This document shows positions 7,101-15,993 of a DNA stretch of 64,000 bases, piece after piece. Position numbers and translations under genes: made by a program. Under the pieces are notes generated by a model. It was given only the letters and a program-made list of their open reading frames with translations, was not told the DNA's origin and searched no databases. The number at the start of each line of letters is the position of its first letter. The first letter of the stretch is position 1. The DNA lies in NCBI RefSeq assembly GCF_001423945.1, contig NZ_LMPU01000001.1:741971-805970 (forward strand), written 5' to 3'. Source of the stretch: Pedobacter sp. Leaf194 (GTDB lineage: Bacteria; Bacteroidota; Bacteroidia; Sphingobacteriales; Sphingobacteriaceae).

Positions 7101-10100
7101 TTATTTTACGCCTTCTAAAGCTTCATGCTCGAAACGCTCAGCTTCCTTCAAATCTCGGTTTGGTTTATACGGCTTTGCCCAGTAAGAATAAATTGCCGGG
7201 ATAACGAACAAGGTTAGAACCAGAGAGAACATTGTTCCACCAACGATAACGGTTCCCATACTCATTCTGCTCTTTGCTGCAGCACCAAGTGCTAAAGCAA
7301 TTGGCAAAGCGCCTATTGCGATGGCCAAACTGGTCATTAAAATTGGTCGCAAACGCGATACTGCTGCCTCTCTTATGGCCTCCGGAATAGCAACTCCTTT
7401 TTCTTTGAGCTGATTTGCGAACTCGACGATTAAAATACCATTTTTTGTAACCAAACCGATTAACATAATGGTACCTATCTGGCTGAAAATATTCCAGCTT
7501 TGGCCACAAAGCCATAGCGAAAGGAATGCGCCGGCAACCGCCATGGGCACAGTAAGAATAATAATAACCGGATCTTTAAAGCTTTCGAATTGTGCCGAAA
7601 GGATAAGGTAAACCAATAGTAAGGCCAGGCCAAACGCGAAAAATGTATTCGATGAACTTTCTTTAAAATCCCGTGATTCTCCACTCAAATCGGTCGAAAA
7701 GGTTTCATCCAATACTTTTGCTGCAATCTGGTCCATCGCATCAATCCCTTCACCGATACTTTTGCCCGGAGCAAGGCCGGCAGAAACGGTTGCCGAAATA
7801 AAGCGGTTGTTTCTATATAACTGCGGCGGACTGCTTTCTTCTTTCGCAGTAACTACATTATCCAATTGAACCAGCGTTCCATTATCACTTCGAACATACA
7901 CCGAGCTTAAATCCAGTGGGTCTTTGCGGTCACTTCTATCAAACTGGCCGATAACCTGATACTGCTTTCCATTCATAAAGAAATATGAAAAGCGCTGACC
8001 GCTTAAACCAAGATTTAATGTTTGCGCAATTGCAGATATGGAAACGCCCAGGTTCTTAGCTTTGTCTCTGTCAATTGTTAAGTTAATTTCCGGTTTATTA
8101 AATTTAAGATTTACATCAGAAACCGTAAAAGTTGGGTCTTTACTAACCGCATCCATAAACAATGGCACTTTTTCACGAAGTTTTTCAAAGTTCTGTGCCT
8201 GAATAATGTAGCTGATAGGTAATCCCCCGCGGCGGCCAACCGAAATTGTAGGCTGCTGGTTAACGATTGTTTTCCCTTCGCTATACTTTTTAGTTATTTT
8301 GGTTAACATATCGGCGATCTCCTTTTGAGAGCGTTCCCTGTCTTCAGGGTTTACCAATCCCATTCTAACAAAACCGGAATTGGTTGAACCGGCGCCTCCA
8401 AATCCCGGAGAGGTAATGGTGATGTTCACATTTTTTTCCGGCACAGAATCGATTACCATTTGATTAATTTTCATGATAAACTTATCCGTGTAGGTAAATG
8501 ATGAACCTTCAGGTGTGGTTACGTTAATGTTTATCGCACTTCTGTCATCGTAAGGAGCTGTTTCCTTCGGCAAAATTTTCCAAAACAGAAAAATCATACC
8601 CATACAAACCACAATGATTGGGATTGATAGCCATCGCTTATCTAAAAATTTATTCAGGTTTGATTCGTAAGCTTCGTTTAATTTCACAAAGTAGGGCTCT
8701 GTCCAGTTGTAAAATTTCGATGGCTTATGTCCGCCTTTCTTCATCAGGTAGGCATTAAGCATCGGTGTAAGCGTGAGCGATACGAAAGCCGAAACCAAAA
8801 CGGCAGCCCCGATTACCACTCCAAATTCTCTAAACAGCCTTCCTACAAAGCCTTGTAAAAATATCACAGGTAAAAAAACTGCAGCAAGGGTTATTGAAAT
8901 GGAAATTACAGCGAAGAAAATTTCGTTTGATCCTTTTATTGCTGCCTCAAATGGCGACATGCCTTCTTCAACCTTCTTGAAAATATTTTCAGTTACCACG
9001 ATTCCATCATCAACCACCAAACCAGTGGCCAATACAATTGCCAGTAAACTCAGTACGTTGATAGAGAAACCAAAAGCGTACATTATAAAAAAGGTAAAAA
9101 TAAGCGAAACCGGAATATCGATTAACGGTCGGAATGCAATTGCCCAATCTCTGAAGAAGAGATAAATAATTAAAATTACGAGCACCAAAGATAAACCTAT
9201 TGTTTCGGCAACTTCGGTAACAGAACGTTTGATAAAAAGTGTGGTATCTAAAGCAACTTTCAGTTTTATATCTTTCGGGATATCTGCTTTCAGCTTATCA
9301 AAACGCTTATAAAACTCTTTGCTAATATCCAGGTAGTTTGCTCCCGGTTGTGGTATTATAGCAACTGCAACCATTGGAAGGCCGGATTCCCGTAAAATTG
9401 TTTCTTCATTTTCAGGCCCTAAAACTGCATAGCCAACATCTTTTAGTTTAATAACCTGGTTGCTGTCTGTTTTTAAAATTAGGTTGTTAAATTGCGTTTC
9501 GTTGGTTAGTTTTCCTAATGTTTTTACAGTAAGTTCTGTTGTAGCACCGGTAATCTTTCCCGAAGGCAACTCCACGTTTTCATTATCCAATGCGGTTACA
9601 ATATCCTGAGAGGTTAATCCATAAGCACTCAATTTGTTTGGGTCCATCCAAATACGCATGGCATACTTTCGCTGTCCCTGAATCTGCACGCTACTTACGC
9701 CTGGAATCGTTTGAATCCTATCGGCGATTACGTTTTCCGCAAAATCACTCAATTCCAAAGTATTTCGTTTATCACTCTGGATGGTCATCGATAGAATAGC
9801 ATCCGAGTTGGCATCGGCTTTACTTACTGTTGGCAAACCATCAATATCTTTTGGTAAAGTTCTGGCGGCTTGCGATACTTTATCCCGAACATCATTGGTG
9901 GCTTCTTCGATATTTTTATCGAGGTTAAATTCTACTGTAATGTTACTTGTTCCCTGATTACTGGAAGATGAAATGTTCCTGATGCCATCAATTGAGTTAA
10001 TCGATTTTTCCAGTGGCTCTGTTATTTGCGATTCGATAATATCCGAATTTGCGCCCGGATAGGATGTTCTTACCGAAACAACCGTTGGGTCAATAGAAGG

Positions 10101-10211
10101 GTATTCACGAACACCCAAAAAATTATACCCTATTATCCCGAAGAGGACGATAAGCAGGTTCATAACTATGGCAAGAACCGGTCTTTTTATACTCGTGGTT
10201 GAGATACTCAT
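7101..10211 (-). CDS. RND efflux pump, inner-membrane subunit (AcrB/HAE1 type)
   Basis: This is a 1036-residue inner-membrane proton-driven transporter, the normal size for the HAE1 family. It opens MSISTTSIKRPVLAIVMNLLIVLFG (TM1) and shows the family order: a first periplasmic porter domain, TM2-6 with AIVLATGLVVDDGIVVTENIFK (TM4, containing the conserved Asp pair of the proton relay), a second porter domain, then TM8-12 with LIGLVTKNGILIVEFANQ. It assembles as a trimer and passes substrate through the adaptor and TolC-like partner encoded on either side. The start is two bases after the adaptor stop. Drugs, bile-like detergents or metabolites are all possible substrates; the sequence does not decide. 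Confidence 0.96.
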   Translation of the reverse strand: MSISTTSIKRPVLAIVMNLLIVLFGIIGYNFLGVREYPSIDPTVVSVRTSYPGANSDIIESQITEPLEKSINSIDGIRNISSSSNQGTSNITVEFNLDKNIEEATNDVRDKVSQAARTLPKDIDGLPTVSKADANSDAILSMTIQSDKRNTLELSDFAENVIADRIQTIPGVSSVQIQGQRKYAMRIWMDPNKLSAYGLTSQDIVTALDNENVELPSGKITGATTELTVKTLGKLTNETQFNNLILKTDSNQVIKLKDVGYAVLGPENEETILRESGLPMVAVAIIPQPGANYLDISKEFYKRFDKLKADIPKDIKLKVALDTTLFIKRSVTEVAETIGLSLVLVILIIYLFFRDWAIAFRPLIDIPVSLIFTFFIMYAFGFSINVLSLLAIVLATGLVVDDGIVVTENIFKKVEEGMSPFEAAIKGSNEIFFAVISISITLAAVFLPVIFLQGFVGRLFREFGVVIGAAVLVSAFVSLTLTPMLNAYLMKKGGHKPSKFYNWTEPYFVKLNEAYESNLNKFLDKRWLSIPIIVVCMGMIFLFWKILPKETAPYDDRSAININVTTPEGSSFTYTDKFIMKINQMVIDSVPEKNVNITITSPGFGGAGSTNSGFVRMGLVNPEDRERSQKEIADMLTKITKKYSEGKTIVNQQPTISVGRRGGLPISYIIQAQNFEKLREKVPLFMDAVSKDPTFTVSDVNLKFNKPEINLTIDRDKAKNLGVSISAIAQTLNLGLSGQRFSYFFMNGKQYQVIGQFDRSDRKDPLDLSSVYVRSDNGTLVQLDNVVTAKEESSPPQLYRNNRFISATVSAGLAPGKSIGEGIDAMDQIAAKVLDETFSTDLSGESRDFKESSSNTFFAFGLALLLVYLILSAQFESFKDPVIIILTVPMAVAGAFLSLWLCGQSWNIFSQIGTIMLIGLVTKNGILIVEFANQLKEKGVAIPEAIREAAVSRLRPILMTSLAIAIGALPIALALGAAAKSRMSMGTVIVGGTMFSLVLTLFVIPAIYSYWAKPYKPNRDLKEAERFEHEALEGVK

Positions 10212-10213
10212 AA

Positions 10214-11311
10214 TTATTCTTTAACCAAATGAACTTTAACAGGCGCATCTTTTTTCAAAGCCATAGAACCGGTGGTTAAAACGGTATCGCCAGCCTTTAA
10301 GCCTGAAGTGATAACGATGTTTTCATCGGTCCTGGTTCCTGCTTCAACTTTAACTTCCTGTGCTTTGCCATCTTTTTGTACGTATACAATTTTCCCTTTC
10401 AACACCGGAATTACAGCTTCATTTGGGATAAGGATAGCATTTTGCAAGGTATTTAATGCCAGTTTTATTTTAGCAAAGGAGCCAGGCAGCAAATCATTCT
10501 CGCCATTTGGTGCTAAAGCACGTATTTGTAATGTTCTGGTTGCAGTATTTATTCCAGGTTCAATTGCATAAACTTTCCCCGTATTTTGTTTTGATGAGCC
10601 ATCGGTAGTAAACGAAATTTCTGAGCCGATTTTAATCTGGCCCGCATATTTTTCGGGAACGGAGAAAGTGATTTTTACCGGATTTGTGCTTACCAGATTC
10701 GCAATAACCGTGCTCGGTGTTAAATAGGTGCCTGCAGAAATACTGCGTAAGCCGATTCTACCGCTAAACGGCGCACGGATAGTTGTTTTAGCAAGTTGGG
10801 CCCTTGTTAAATTGGTTTGAGATTGAAAAGACCTTAAATCAGCAAGTGATGTGTCATACTCTTCCTGACTGATTGCACCTTTAGCCAAAAGTTGTTTTGC
10901 ACGGTTTTCGTTAGTTCCCGATAGTTTTTGCTTAGTTAGCGCATCTTGCAACTGCGCCTGAATGTCTCTATCGTTAACCTTAACCAAAACGCTTCCTTTT
11001 GATACATTTGTGCCCTCCTTAAAATAAATACCAGTAACAAGCCCTGAAACCTCGCTTTTAAGTACAACAGATTCGTTCGCTTCAATTGCCCCGGTAACTT
11101 CCAGGTCGTTATCGAATTTCGATAGTTTAACAACAATACCGTCTACAACCATTGGAGGAGCGCCCTTACCATCTTTGCCACCTTTCCCTTCTTTTCCGGC
11201 ACCAGGGGCGCCACCTTTACCCTCTAATTTTTTGTTTGCATTTATTCGGTAATAAACCAGATAGGCCAGGCCCAGCGCCAAAACAATGTAAATAATGTAT
11301 CTTTTTTTCAT
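10214..11311 (-). CDS. RND efflux periplasmic adaptor (HlyD/AcrA family)
   Basis: This is the membrane-fusion subunit that bridges the RND pump and TolC-like channel. I place the start at the ATG at 11311, giving MKKRYIIYIVLALGLAYLVYY, a clean N-terminal membrane anchor. The longer frame back to 11386 adds 25 residues before this anchor that fit poorly. An unusual Gly/Lys-rich linker (GKGGAPGAGKEGKGGKDGKG) follows the anchor. Then come the barrel-sandwich lipoyl-like half EANESVVLKSEVSGLVTGIY, an alpha hairpin (about 110-160 from this start), the second lipoyl half TIRAPFSGRIGLRSIS, a beta barrel and the C-terminal membrane-proximal domain. It is the first gene of the operon adaptor-pump-channel-kinase. 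Confidence 0.93.
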   Translation of the reverse strand: MKKRYIIYIVLALGLAYLVYYRINANKKLEGKGGAPGAGKEGKGGKDGKGAPPMVVDGIVVKLSKFDNDLEVTGAIEANESVVLKSEVSGLVTGIYFKEGTNVSKGSVLVKVNDRDIQAQLQDALTKQKLSGTNENRAKQLLAKGAISQEEYDTSLADLRSFQSQTNLTRAQLAKTTIRAPFSGRIGLRSISAGTYLTPSTVIANLVSTNPVKITFSVPEKYAGQIKIGSEISFTTDGSSKQNTGKVYAIEPGINTATRTLQIRALAPNGENDLLPGSFAKIKLALNTLQNAILIPNEAVIPVLKGKIVYVQKDGKAQEVKVEAGTRTDENIVITSGLKAGDTVLTTGSMALKKDAPVKVHLVKE

Positions 11312-11565
11312 TTGTATGTGTGTAGTCGTTTTTATGGGAACATCAATTTTTAAAATGTAACCAAAAAAGCTTGTAAAAATATTCAATTAGTTTAATCATA
11401 AATTTGTTGTATTAAGGATGTTACAGCCTGTTTCCTCAAAATATTGCTCAAACACATTTTCTTGCGTTGCTTATAAATTAGTAAACCAGATGAATAAAAT
11501 CTTCCTTGTATTAATTATTTTACGCCTCCATACCGAATAAAATTTTAAAGCAAGGTGATAAAATA

Positions 11566-11573
11566 TAAATTTG
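11566..11573 (+). promoter_or_regulatory. TAnnTTTG -7 box of the M61 peptidase gene
   Basis: TAAATTTG matches the Bacteroidota -7 consensus TAnnTTTG and ends 17 bases before the ATG at 11591. It lies downstream of the earlier in-frame ATG at 11555, so it argues for the later start. No good TTTG -33 element is visible at the expected distance. Confidence 0.4.
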
Positions 11574-11590
11574 TGGCAAAACACAATTAT

Positions 11591-13420
11591 ATGTTTATTA
11601 AAAAATCGATATTAGGTTTAGTTGTATTACTAACAAGCATTATGGCAGCGAAGGCGCAGGTTAAAATAGGTTTCGAGGTTTCCTTTAAAGAACCTCAGGC
11701 GCATTATGCCGAGGTGCAAATGAATATTTCCGGATTGGCAAAAGATTATGTAGATGTTAAAATGCCCGTTTGGACCCCCGGTTCTTACCTTGTACGTGAG
11801 TTTGAAAAGAGTGTAGAAGGATTTACTGCATCAGCCGCCGGAAAAAAACTTAAGGTAGAAAAAGTTAGGAAAAACATTTGGAGAGTTTTCTCAGCGAAAG
11901 CAAATGATATTAAAATAAACTACCGTGTGTACGCTTTCGAAATTTCTGTACGAACTGCTTTCATAGATGAGTCTCACGCATTTTTATCGCCAACAGGTAT
12001 TTTTATGCATCCTGCTGGCATGATAAAATCTCCGAGTACCGTAAAAATTATTCCATATAAATCGTGGACAAAGGTTTCGACAGGCATGCCTTTGGTAGCC
12101 GGCGAAACTTTTACTTATAAAGCTAGCGACTTCGATATTTTATACGATAGTCCAATCGAAGTTGGCAATCAGGATACATTTGAATTCATGGCTTCTGGCG
12201 TACGCCATGAAGTTGCCATGTATGGCGGCGGTAACTACGATAAAGAAAAGCTGAAAGTAGATATGGCGAAAATTGTGGAACAGGAAACTGCAGTTTACGG
12301 CGAAAATCCAAATAAATACTATTTATTCATCGTGCATAATTTCGCTCGTGGTGGTGGCGGTTTAGAGCATTTAAACTCAACTACATTGGGTGCCAGTAGG
12401 AATGCATATAGTACAGATGCTGGTTACAAAGGGTTTTTAGGGTTAGTTGCGCATGAATACCATCACCTTTGGAATGTGAAACGCCTACGCCCGGTTGCCC
12501 TGGGCCCATTCGACTACGATAACGAAAATTACACTACAAATCTTTGGGTTGCCGAAGGTTTTACATCGTACTATGAAAATAAATACATTTTAAGGGCAGG
12601 TTTTAGTGATCCCAATGGATTTGTTAATGCACTTGCAGGCGGAATTGCAACGGTTCTGAATACACCTGGTGCAAAAATTCAATCTGCATCAGCATCTAGT
12701 TACGATGCATGGATTATCGGTTATCGCCCCAATGAAAATTCAAAAAATAACTCAATCTCTTACTACAACAAGGGCGAGGTTATCGGTATTTTAATGGACC
12801 TGGAAATTATTAATGCAACGAAAGGCGCAAAAAGTTTGGATGATGTGATGAAGGCCATGTATTTGCAATGCAAAACCCTTAAGCGTGGTTACACAGATGC
12901 GGAATTTAAGGCGATGGTTGAGAAGATTTCTGGTATCAGTTTTACAAATTTTTGGGCGAAATATGTTAACGGGGTTGATGATGCAGAATATGTAAAGTAC
13001 TTTGGGTATGCGGGCGTTAATGTTTCAACTGAAAATGCTACGCCAGATAAACCAGTAACGGGTGCAGCGGCACAACTCGGCAACGATGGTTTAACAGTTA
13101 CCTCTACCACCCGAGCTTCTGCAGCCTGGGATGCTGGCTTAAATGTTAATGATGTTATCATTTCGCTTGATGATACTTCTGTAAGCGATGCCTTGAGTAA
13201 CATAAAATTACGCTCGCCAATGGTTTCGCTCGAAGTTTTACCATTGGTAGCTAAGAAGAATATTGGCGATACATTAAAACTGAAGGTAAAACGCGATGGA
13301 GTTGAAAAGGAAATCAACCTGATTTTAAAAGCAAATCCTAGTGTTCGCCTTAAAGCCACAATTGATGAAAATGCATCAGCTGCGCAAAAAACTGTACTAA
13401 AAAAATGGATGGGTATTTAA
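11591..13420 (+). CDS. M61-family metallopeptidase with PDZ domain (glycyl aminopeptidase-like)
   Basis: This exported zinc peptidase has about 609 residues from the ATG at 11591, which gives the signal peptide MFIKKSILGLVVLLTSIMAAKAQ. An N-terminal beta-rich domain contains MPVWTPGSYLVREF, characteristic of M61. The active site has HEYHH (HExxH, H288/E289/H292) and the third ligand in VAEGFTSYYE (about E322). GGGGLEHLNST upstream is the substrate-binding loop. The C-terminal part is a PDZ domain (about 490-590: AAWDAGLNVNDVIISLDD). M61 enzymes remove N-terminal residues, with a preference for Gly or Ala in the characterised member. It is probably periplasmic and acts in peptide turnover. The gene is single, with a strong terminator after it. 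Confidence 0.93.
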   Translation: MFIKKSILGLVVLLTSIMAAKAQVKIGFEVSFKEPQAHYAEVQMNISGLAKDYVDVKMPVWTPGSYLVREFEKSVEGFTASAAGKKLKVEKVRKNIWRVFSAKANDIKINYRVYAFEISVRTAFIDESHAFLSPTGIFMHPAGMIKSPSTVKIIPYKSWTKVSTGMPLVAGETFTYKASDFDILYDSPIEVGNQDTFEFMASGVRHEVAMYGGGNYDKEKLKVDMAKIVEQETAVYGENPNKYYLFIVHNFARGGGGLEHLNSTTLGASRNAYSTDAGYKGFLGLVAHEYHHLWNVKRLRPVALGPFDYDNENYTTNLWVAEGFTSYYENKYILRAGFSDPNGFVNALAGGIATVLNTPGAKIQSASASSYDAWIIGYRPNENSKNNSISYYNKGEVIGILMDLEIINATKGAKSLDDVMKAMYLQCKTLKRGYTDAEFKAMVEKISGISFTNFWAKYVNGVDDAEYVKYFGYAGVNVSTENATPDKPVTGAAAQLGNDGLTVTSTTRASAAWDAGLNVNDVIISLDDTSVSDALSNIKLRSPMVSLEVLPLVAKKNIGDTLKLKVKRDGVEKEINLILKANPSVRLKATIDENASAAQKTVLKKWMGI

Positions 13421-13441
13421 TTCAAAATTGATGCCTGCCAA

Positions 13442-13484
13442 CAAAAAAGCCCGCCCGAAAAATTTTTCGGGCGGGCTTTTTTTA
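13442..13484. terminator. Strong bidirectional terminator
   Basis: The 15-bp perfect palindrome has arms at 13448-13462 and 13463-13477 around AGCCCGCCCG/CGGGCGGGCT. It is flanked by A and T runs and lies between convergent genes, so it serves both the M61 peptidase and the small outer-membrane protein gene. Confidence 0.9.
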
Positions 13485-13496
13485 TTTATTTGAGGC

Positions 13497-13964
13497 TTAA
13501 AAAGTGTATCTAAAGCCGAGTCCAAAACGACCAGCGTTAAAGTCGCTATCATTGTCGCCAATGTATAATCTTGGTCTCCAATCTAAAGCCAATGCTAATG
13601 GAGCACCGTTAAATTTGTAATCTAAACCAGCCATAGGTACCAGATAAAAGCTAGAACCTCCATCATACAATTGAATTGACGGACCACCACCGGCATAAAA
13701 ATCTAAACCTGCAGCGCCTTTAATAGGGGTGTTATATTGAAGAAATGCCTGTATAATTGTTGAGTTTCCACCAAACAAAACCTCACCCTGAACTGCACCT
13801 TTTCTACTGAAGTGATGTCTTAATGAAGGACCAACAAGCGTTGCACCATCACCAAAATCGAGGCCTAAACCCACGCCTGTTTTGTAATTTTGAGCTTTAA
13901 CTTCTGTAGTACTCACTGCGAATAAGGCCGCACATCCGAAAATAGTAAAAAGTAATTTTTTCAT
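13497..13964 (-). CDS. Small outer-membrane beta-barrel protein
   Basis: A 155-residue exported protein. The signal peptide MKKLLFTIFGCAALFAVSTTEVKA is followed by alternating hydrophobic/polar strands with many Gly (TGVGLGLDFGDG, FYAGGGPSIQLY, LALALDWRPRLYIG). It ends FGLGFRYTF, with the terminal Phe expected for Bam-dependent outer-membrane barrels. It is small enough for an eight-stranded barrel of the OmpX/OmpW kind. No specific function is recognised. It is transcribed alone and shares the terminator at 13442-13484 with the convergent peptidase. Confidence 0.8.
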   Translation of the reverse strand: MKKLLFTIFGCAALFAVSTTEVKAQNYKTGVGLGLDFGDGATLVGPSLRHHFSRKGAVQGEVLFGGNSTIIQAFLQYNTPIKGAAGLDFYAGGGPSIQLYDGGSSFYLVPMAGLDYKFNGAPLALALDWRPRLYIGDNDSDFNAGRFGLGFRYTF

Positions 13965-14178
13965 AATCTAAATATTTGTTAACGTTTTCTAATTAATATC
14001 TGCCTAACAACTTTAATGCCGATTATGTTTTTAAGGTAAAAATTCAGATGGATAAAAACAATGCTTGCATAGTAATTTTGGAATTGCTAAGTTTAGTAAA
14101 ATTTTCAAACCGCATTCAAATAAGTGTTCAGGAATCGGTATTTTTTTTCCTGTTTTTCGACATAAAGACGCTGATCTT

Positions 14179-14186
14179 TATGTTTG
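14179..14186 (+). promoter_or_regulatory. TAnnTTTG -7 box of the acyl-CoA synthetase gene
   Basis: TATGTTTG lies 31 bases upstream of the ATG at 14218 and fits the Bacteroidota -7 consensus. The -33 region has only a T-rich TTTTTC stretch, so support is partial. Confidence 0.4.
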
Positions 14187-14217
14187 ATTTTTTAACTTAA
14201 CCAAATATTATAATACT

Positions 14218-15993
14218 ATGGCTGCAGCAATTACACGGGTTTTTGATCTTCTAAAATTTAGCCTTGAGCAACCTCAGCAAGAATTCATCAATGGTAAAAT
14301 CGCTGGAAAATGGGTTAATTATTCAACCGAAGAGTTTTGCGATGCGGTAGATAATTTAAGTCGCGGGTTAATAAACCAGGGAATTGGTAAAGGTGCCCGT
14401 GTTGCGGTAATGTCGCACAACCGACCAGAGTGGAACATTGCAGATTTTGCAGCCAATCAAATTGGTGCCTATCAAATTCCGCTTTACCCAACCTTAGCTG
14501 ATCATGATATTCAATTTATATTAAAAGATGCAGAAGTTGCCCTAATTTTTGTTGCGGATGAGGATTTATATAACAAAGTTAAACCTAACATAGCGGCAGT
14601 AAATCCGGAAATAAAAATTTATTCATTTAGTGAGGTTGCTGGTGCGCAAAACTGGAAAACCCTTGTTGATGATGGTAAAGCGAGCACCCAAATCAACCTT
14701 GATGATTACAGGGAAAACGTTAAGCCAGAAGATATTCTTACGCTAATATATACCTCGGGCACAACAGGGACACCCAAAGGGGTAATGCTTACGCATAATA
14801 ACCTGGTTGCAAATTTTGAAAATTCTGCGGTTGTTATGCCCGAAGGCGTGAAGAAAGGGCTAAGCTTTCTTCCGCTATCACACATCTTTGAGCGGATGAT
14901 CATTTATTTGTACCTGTTTAACCGCACTTCTGTTTATTATGCAGAAAGTATGGAAACCATTGTTGCAGACATTCAGCATGTAAAACCAAATTCGTTTTCT
15001 ACCGTGCCGCGTTTGCTTGAGAAGGTATACGATAAAATAATGGAAAAGGGTAAAGCTTTAACTGGTATAAAACGAGGCATCTTCTTCTGGTCGGTTTCAT
15101 TGGCAGAAAAGTATGCAACTGATGCGGGCAGTTGGTATAACTTTAAGCTAAACATTGCCCGCAAACTCGTTTTTAAGAAATGGCAGGAAGCCTTAGGTGG
15201 AGAAATTGTCGTAATCGTTTCTGGTGGCGCAGCTTTAAATCCGCGTTTAGCGAGAATTTTTTGGGCTGCGGGTATGCCGGTTTTCGAGGGTTACGGACTT
15301 ACAGAAACATCGCCTGTTATAACCGTTAACCACTTTGGCGGCACCATGTTCGGTTCGGTTGGTGAAGTTATAAAAGGTGTTGAAGTCAAAATTGCTCAGG
15401 ATGGTGAAGTTTTAACAAGAGGTCATCAGGTGATGAAAGGCTATTATAACCGCCCTGATTTAACCGCCGAAGCCATTGATAAAGATGGTTGGTTCCACAC
15501 GGGTGATATTGGCGAACTTGTTAATGACCGGTTCTTACGAATTACCGACAGGAAAAAGGAAATGTTTAAAACAGCGGGTGGGAAGTATATTGCTCCACAA
15601 ATACTCGAAAATAAGTACAAAGAATCGATTTTTATTGAACAAATAATGGTGCTGGGCGAAAACAGAAAGTTTCCGTCAGCATTAATTGTACCTAACTTTG
15701 AGACTTTGAAAACCTGGGCTGGAAGGAAGGGAATTAGCTTTACATCGAATGATGAAATAATTAAAAATGAGCAGGTTTTAGCGAAGTTTAATGAAGTGAT
15801 AGAAGCTGCTAGTGTTGGTTTTGGTAAATGGGAACAGGTAAAAAGGTTCGCACTGCTGCCAAAAGAATGGAGTATTGATGGAGGCGAACTTACACCAAAA
15901 CTAAGTTTGAAACGTAAGGTAATTAACGAGAAAAACAATAATTTAATTGACAAAATTTACAAGGATGCGGAAGACTACAAAGCACCAAATTAG
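14218..15993 (+). CDS. Long-chain fatty-acid--CoA ligase (AMP-forming)
   Basis: This 591-residue enzyme of the ANL superfamily activates long-chain fatty acids with ATP and CoA. The P-loop-like motif LIYTSGTTGTPKGVMLTHNN sits near residues 178-197, GYGLTETSP near 360, DGWFHTGDIGE near 422 and ITDRKKEMFKTAGGKYIAP near 440. FLPLSHIFERM and the length are typical of the FAA1/FadD15 branch. A small lid domain closes the C-terminus. The product, acyl-CoA, feeds beta-oxidation (cluster at 20769-27005) or lipid synthesis. The stop overlaps the start of the gamma-glutamyltransferase gene by 29 bases, so the two are probably co-transcribed. Confidence 0.94.
   Translation: MAAAITRVFDLLKFSLEQPQQEFINGKIAGKWVNYSTEEFCDAVDNLSRGLINQGIGKGARVAVMSHNRPEWNIADFAANQIGAYQIPLYPTLADHDIQFILKDAEVALIFVADEDLYNKVKPNIAAVNPEIKIYSFSEVAGAQNWKTLVDDGKASTQINLDDYRENVKPEDILTLIYTSGTTGTPKGVMLTHNNLVANFENSAVVMPEGVKKGLSFLPLSHIFERMIIYLYLFNRTSVYYAESMETIVADIQHVKPNSFSTVPRLLEKVYDKIMEKGKALTGIKRGIFFWSVSLAEKYATDAGSWYNFKLNIARKLVFKKWQEALGGEIVVIVSGGAALNPRLARIFWAAGMPVFEGYGLTETSPVITVNHFGGTMFGSVGEVIKGVEVKIAQDGEVLTRGHQVMKGYYNRPDLTAEAIDKDGWFHTGDIGELVNDRFLRITDRKKEMFKTAGGKYIAPQILENKYKESIFIEQIMVLGENRKFPSALIVPNFETLKTWAGRKGISFTSNDEIIKNEQVLAKFNEVIEAASVGFGKWEQVKRFALLPKEWSIDGGELTPKLSLKRKVINEKNNNLIDKIYKDAEDYKAPN

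Noticed and set aside
8773..9165. 130-codon frame antisense to the RND pump gene
   Set aside because: The overlapping RND gene is certain; the antisense product is low-complexity Thr/Lys/Ser typical of shadow frames.
12889..13359. 156-codon frame antisense to the M61 peptidase PDZ region
   Set aside because: It lies wholly inside a well-supported gene and has no recognisable features.
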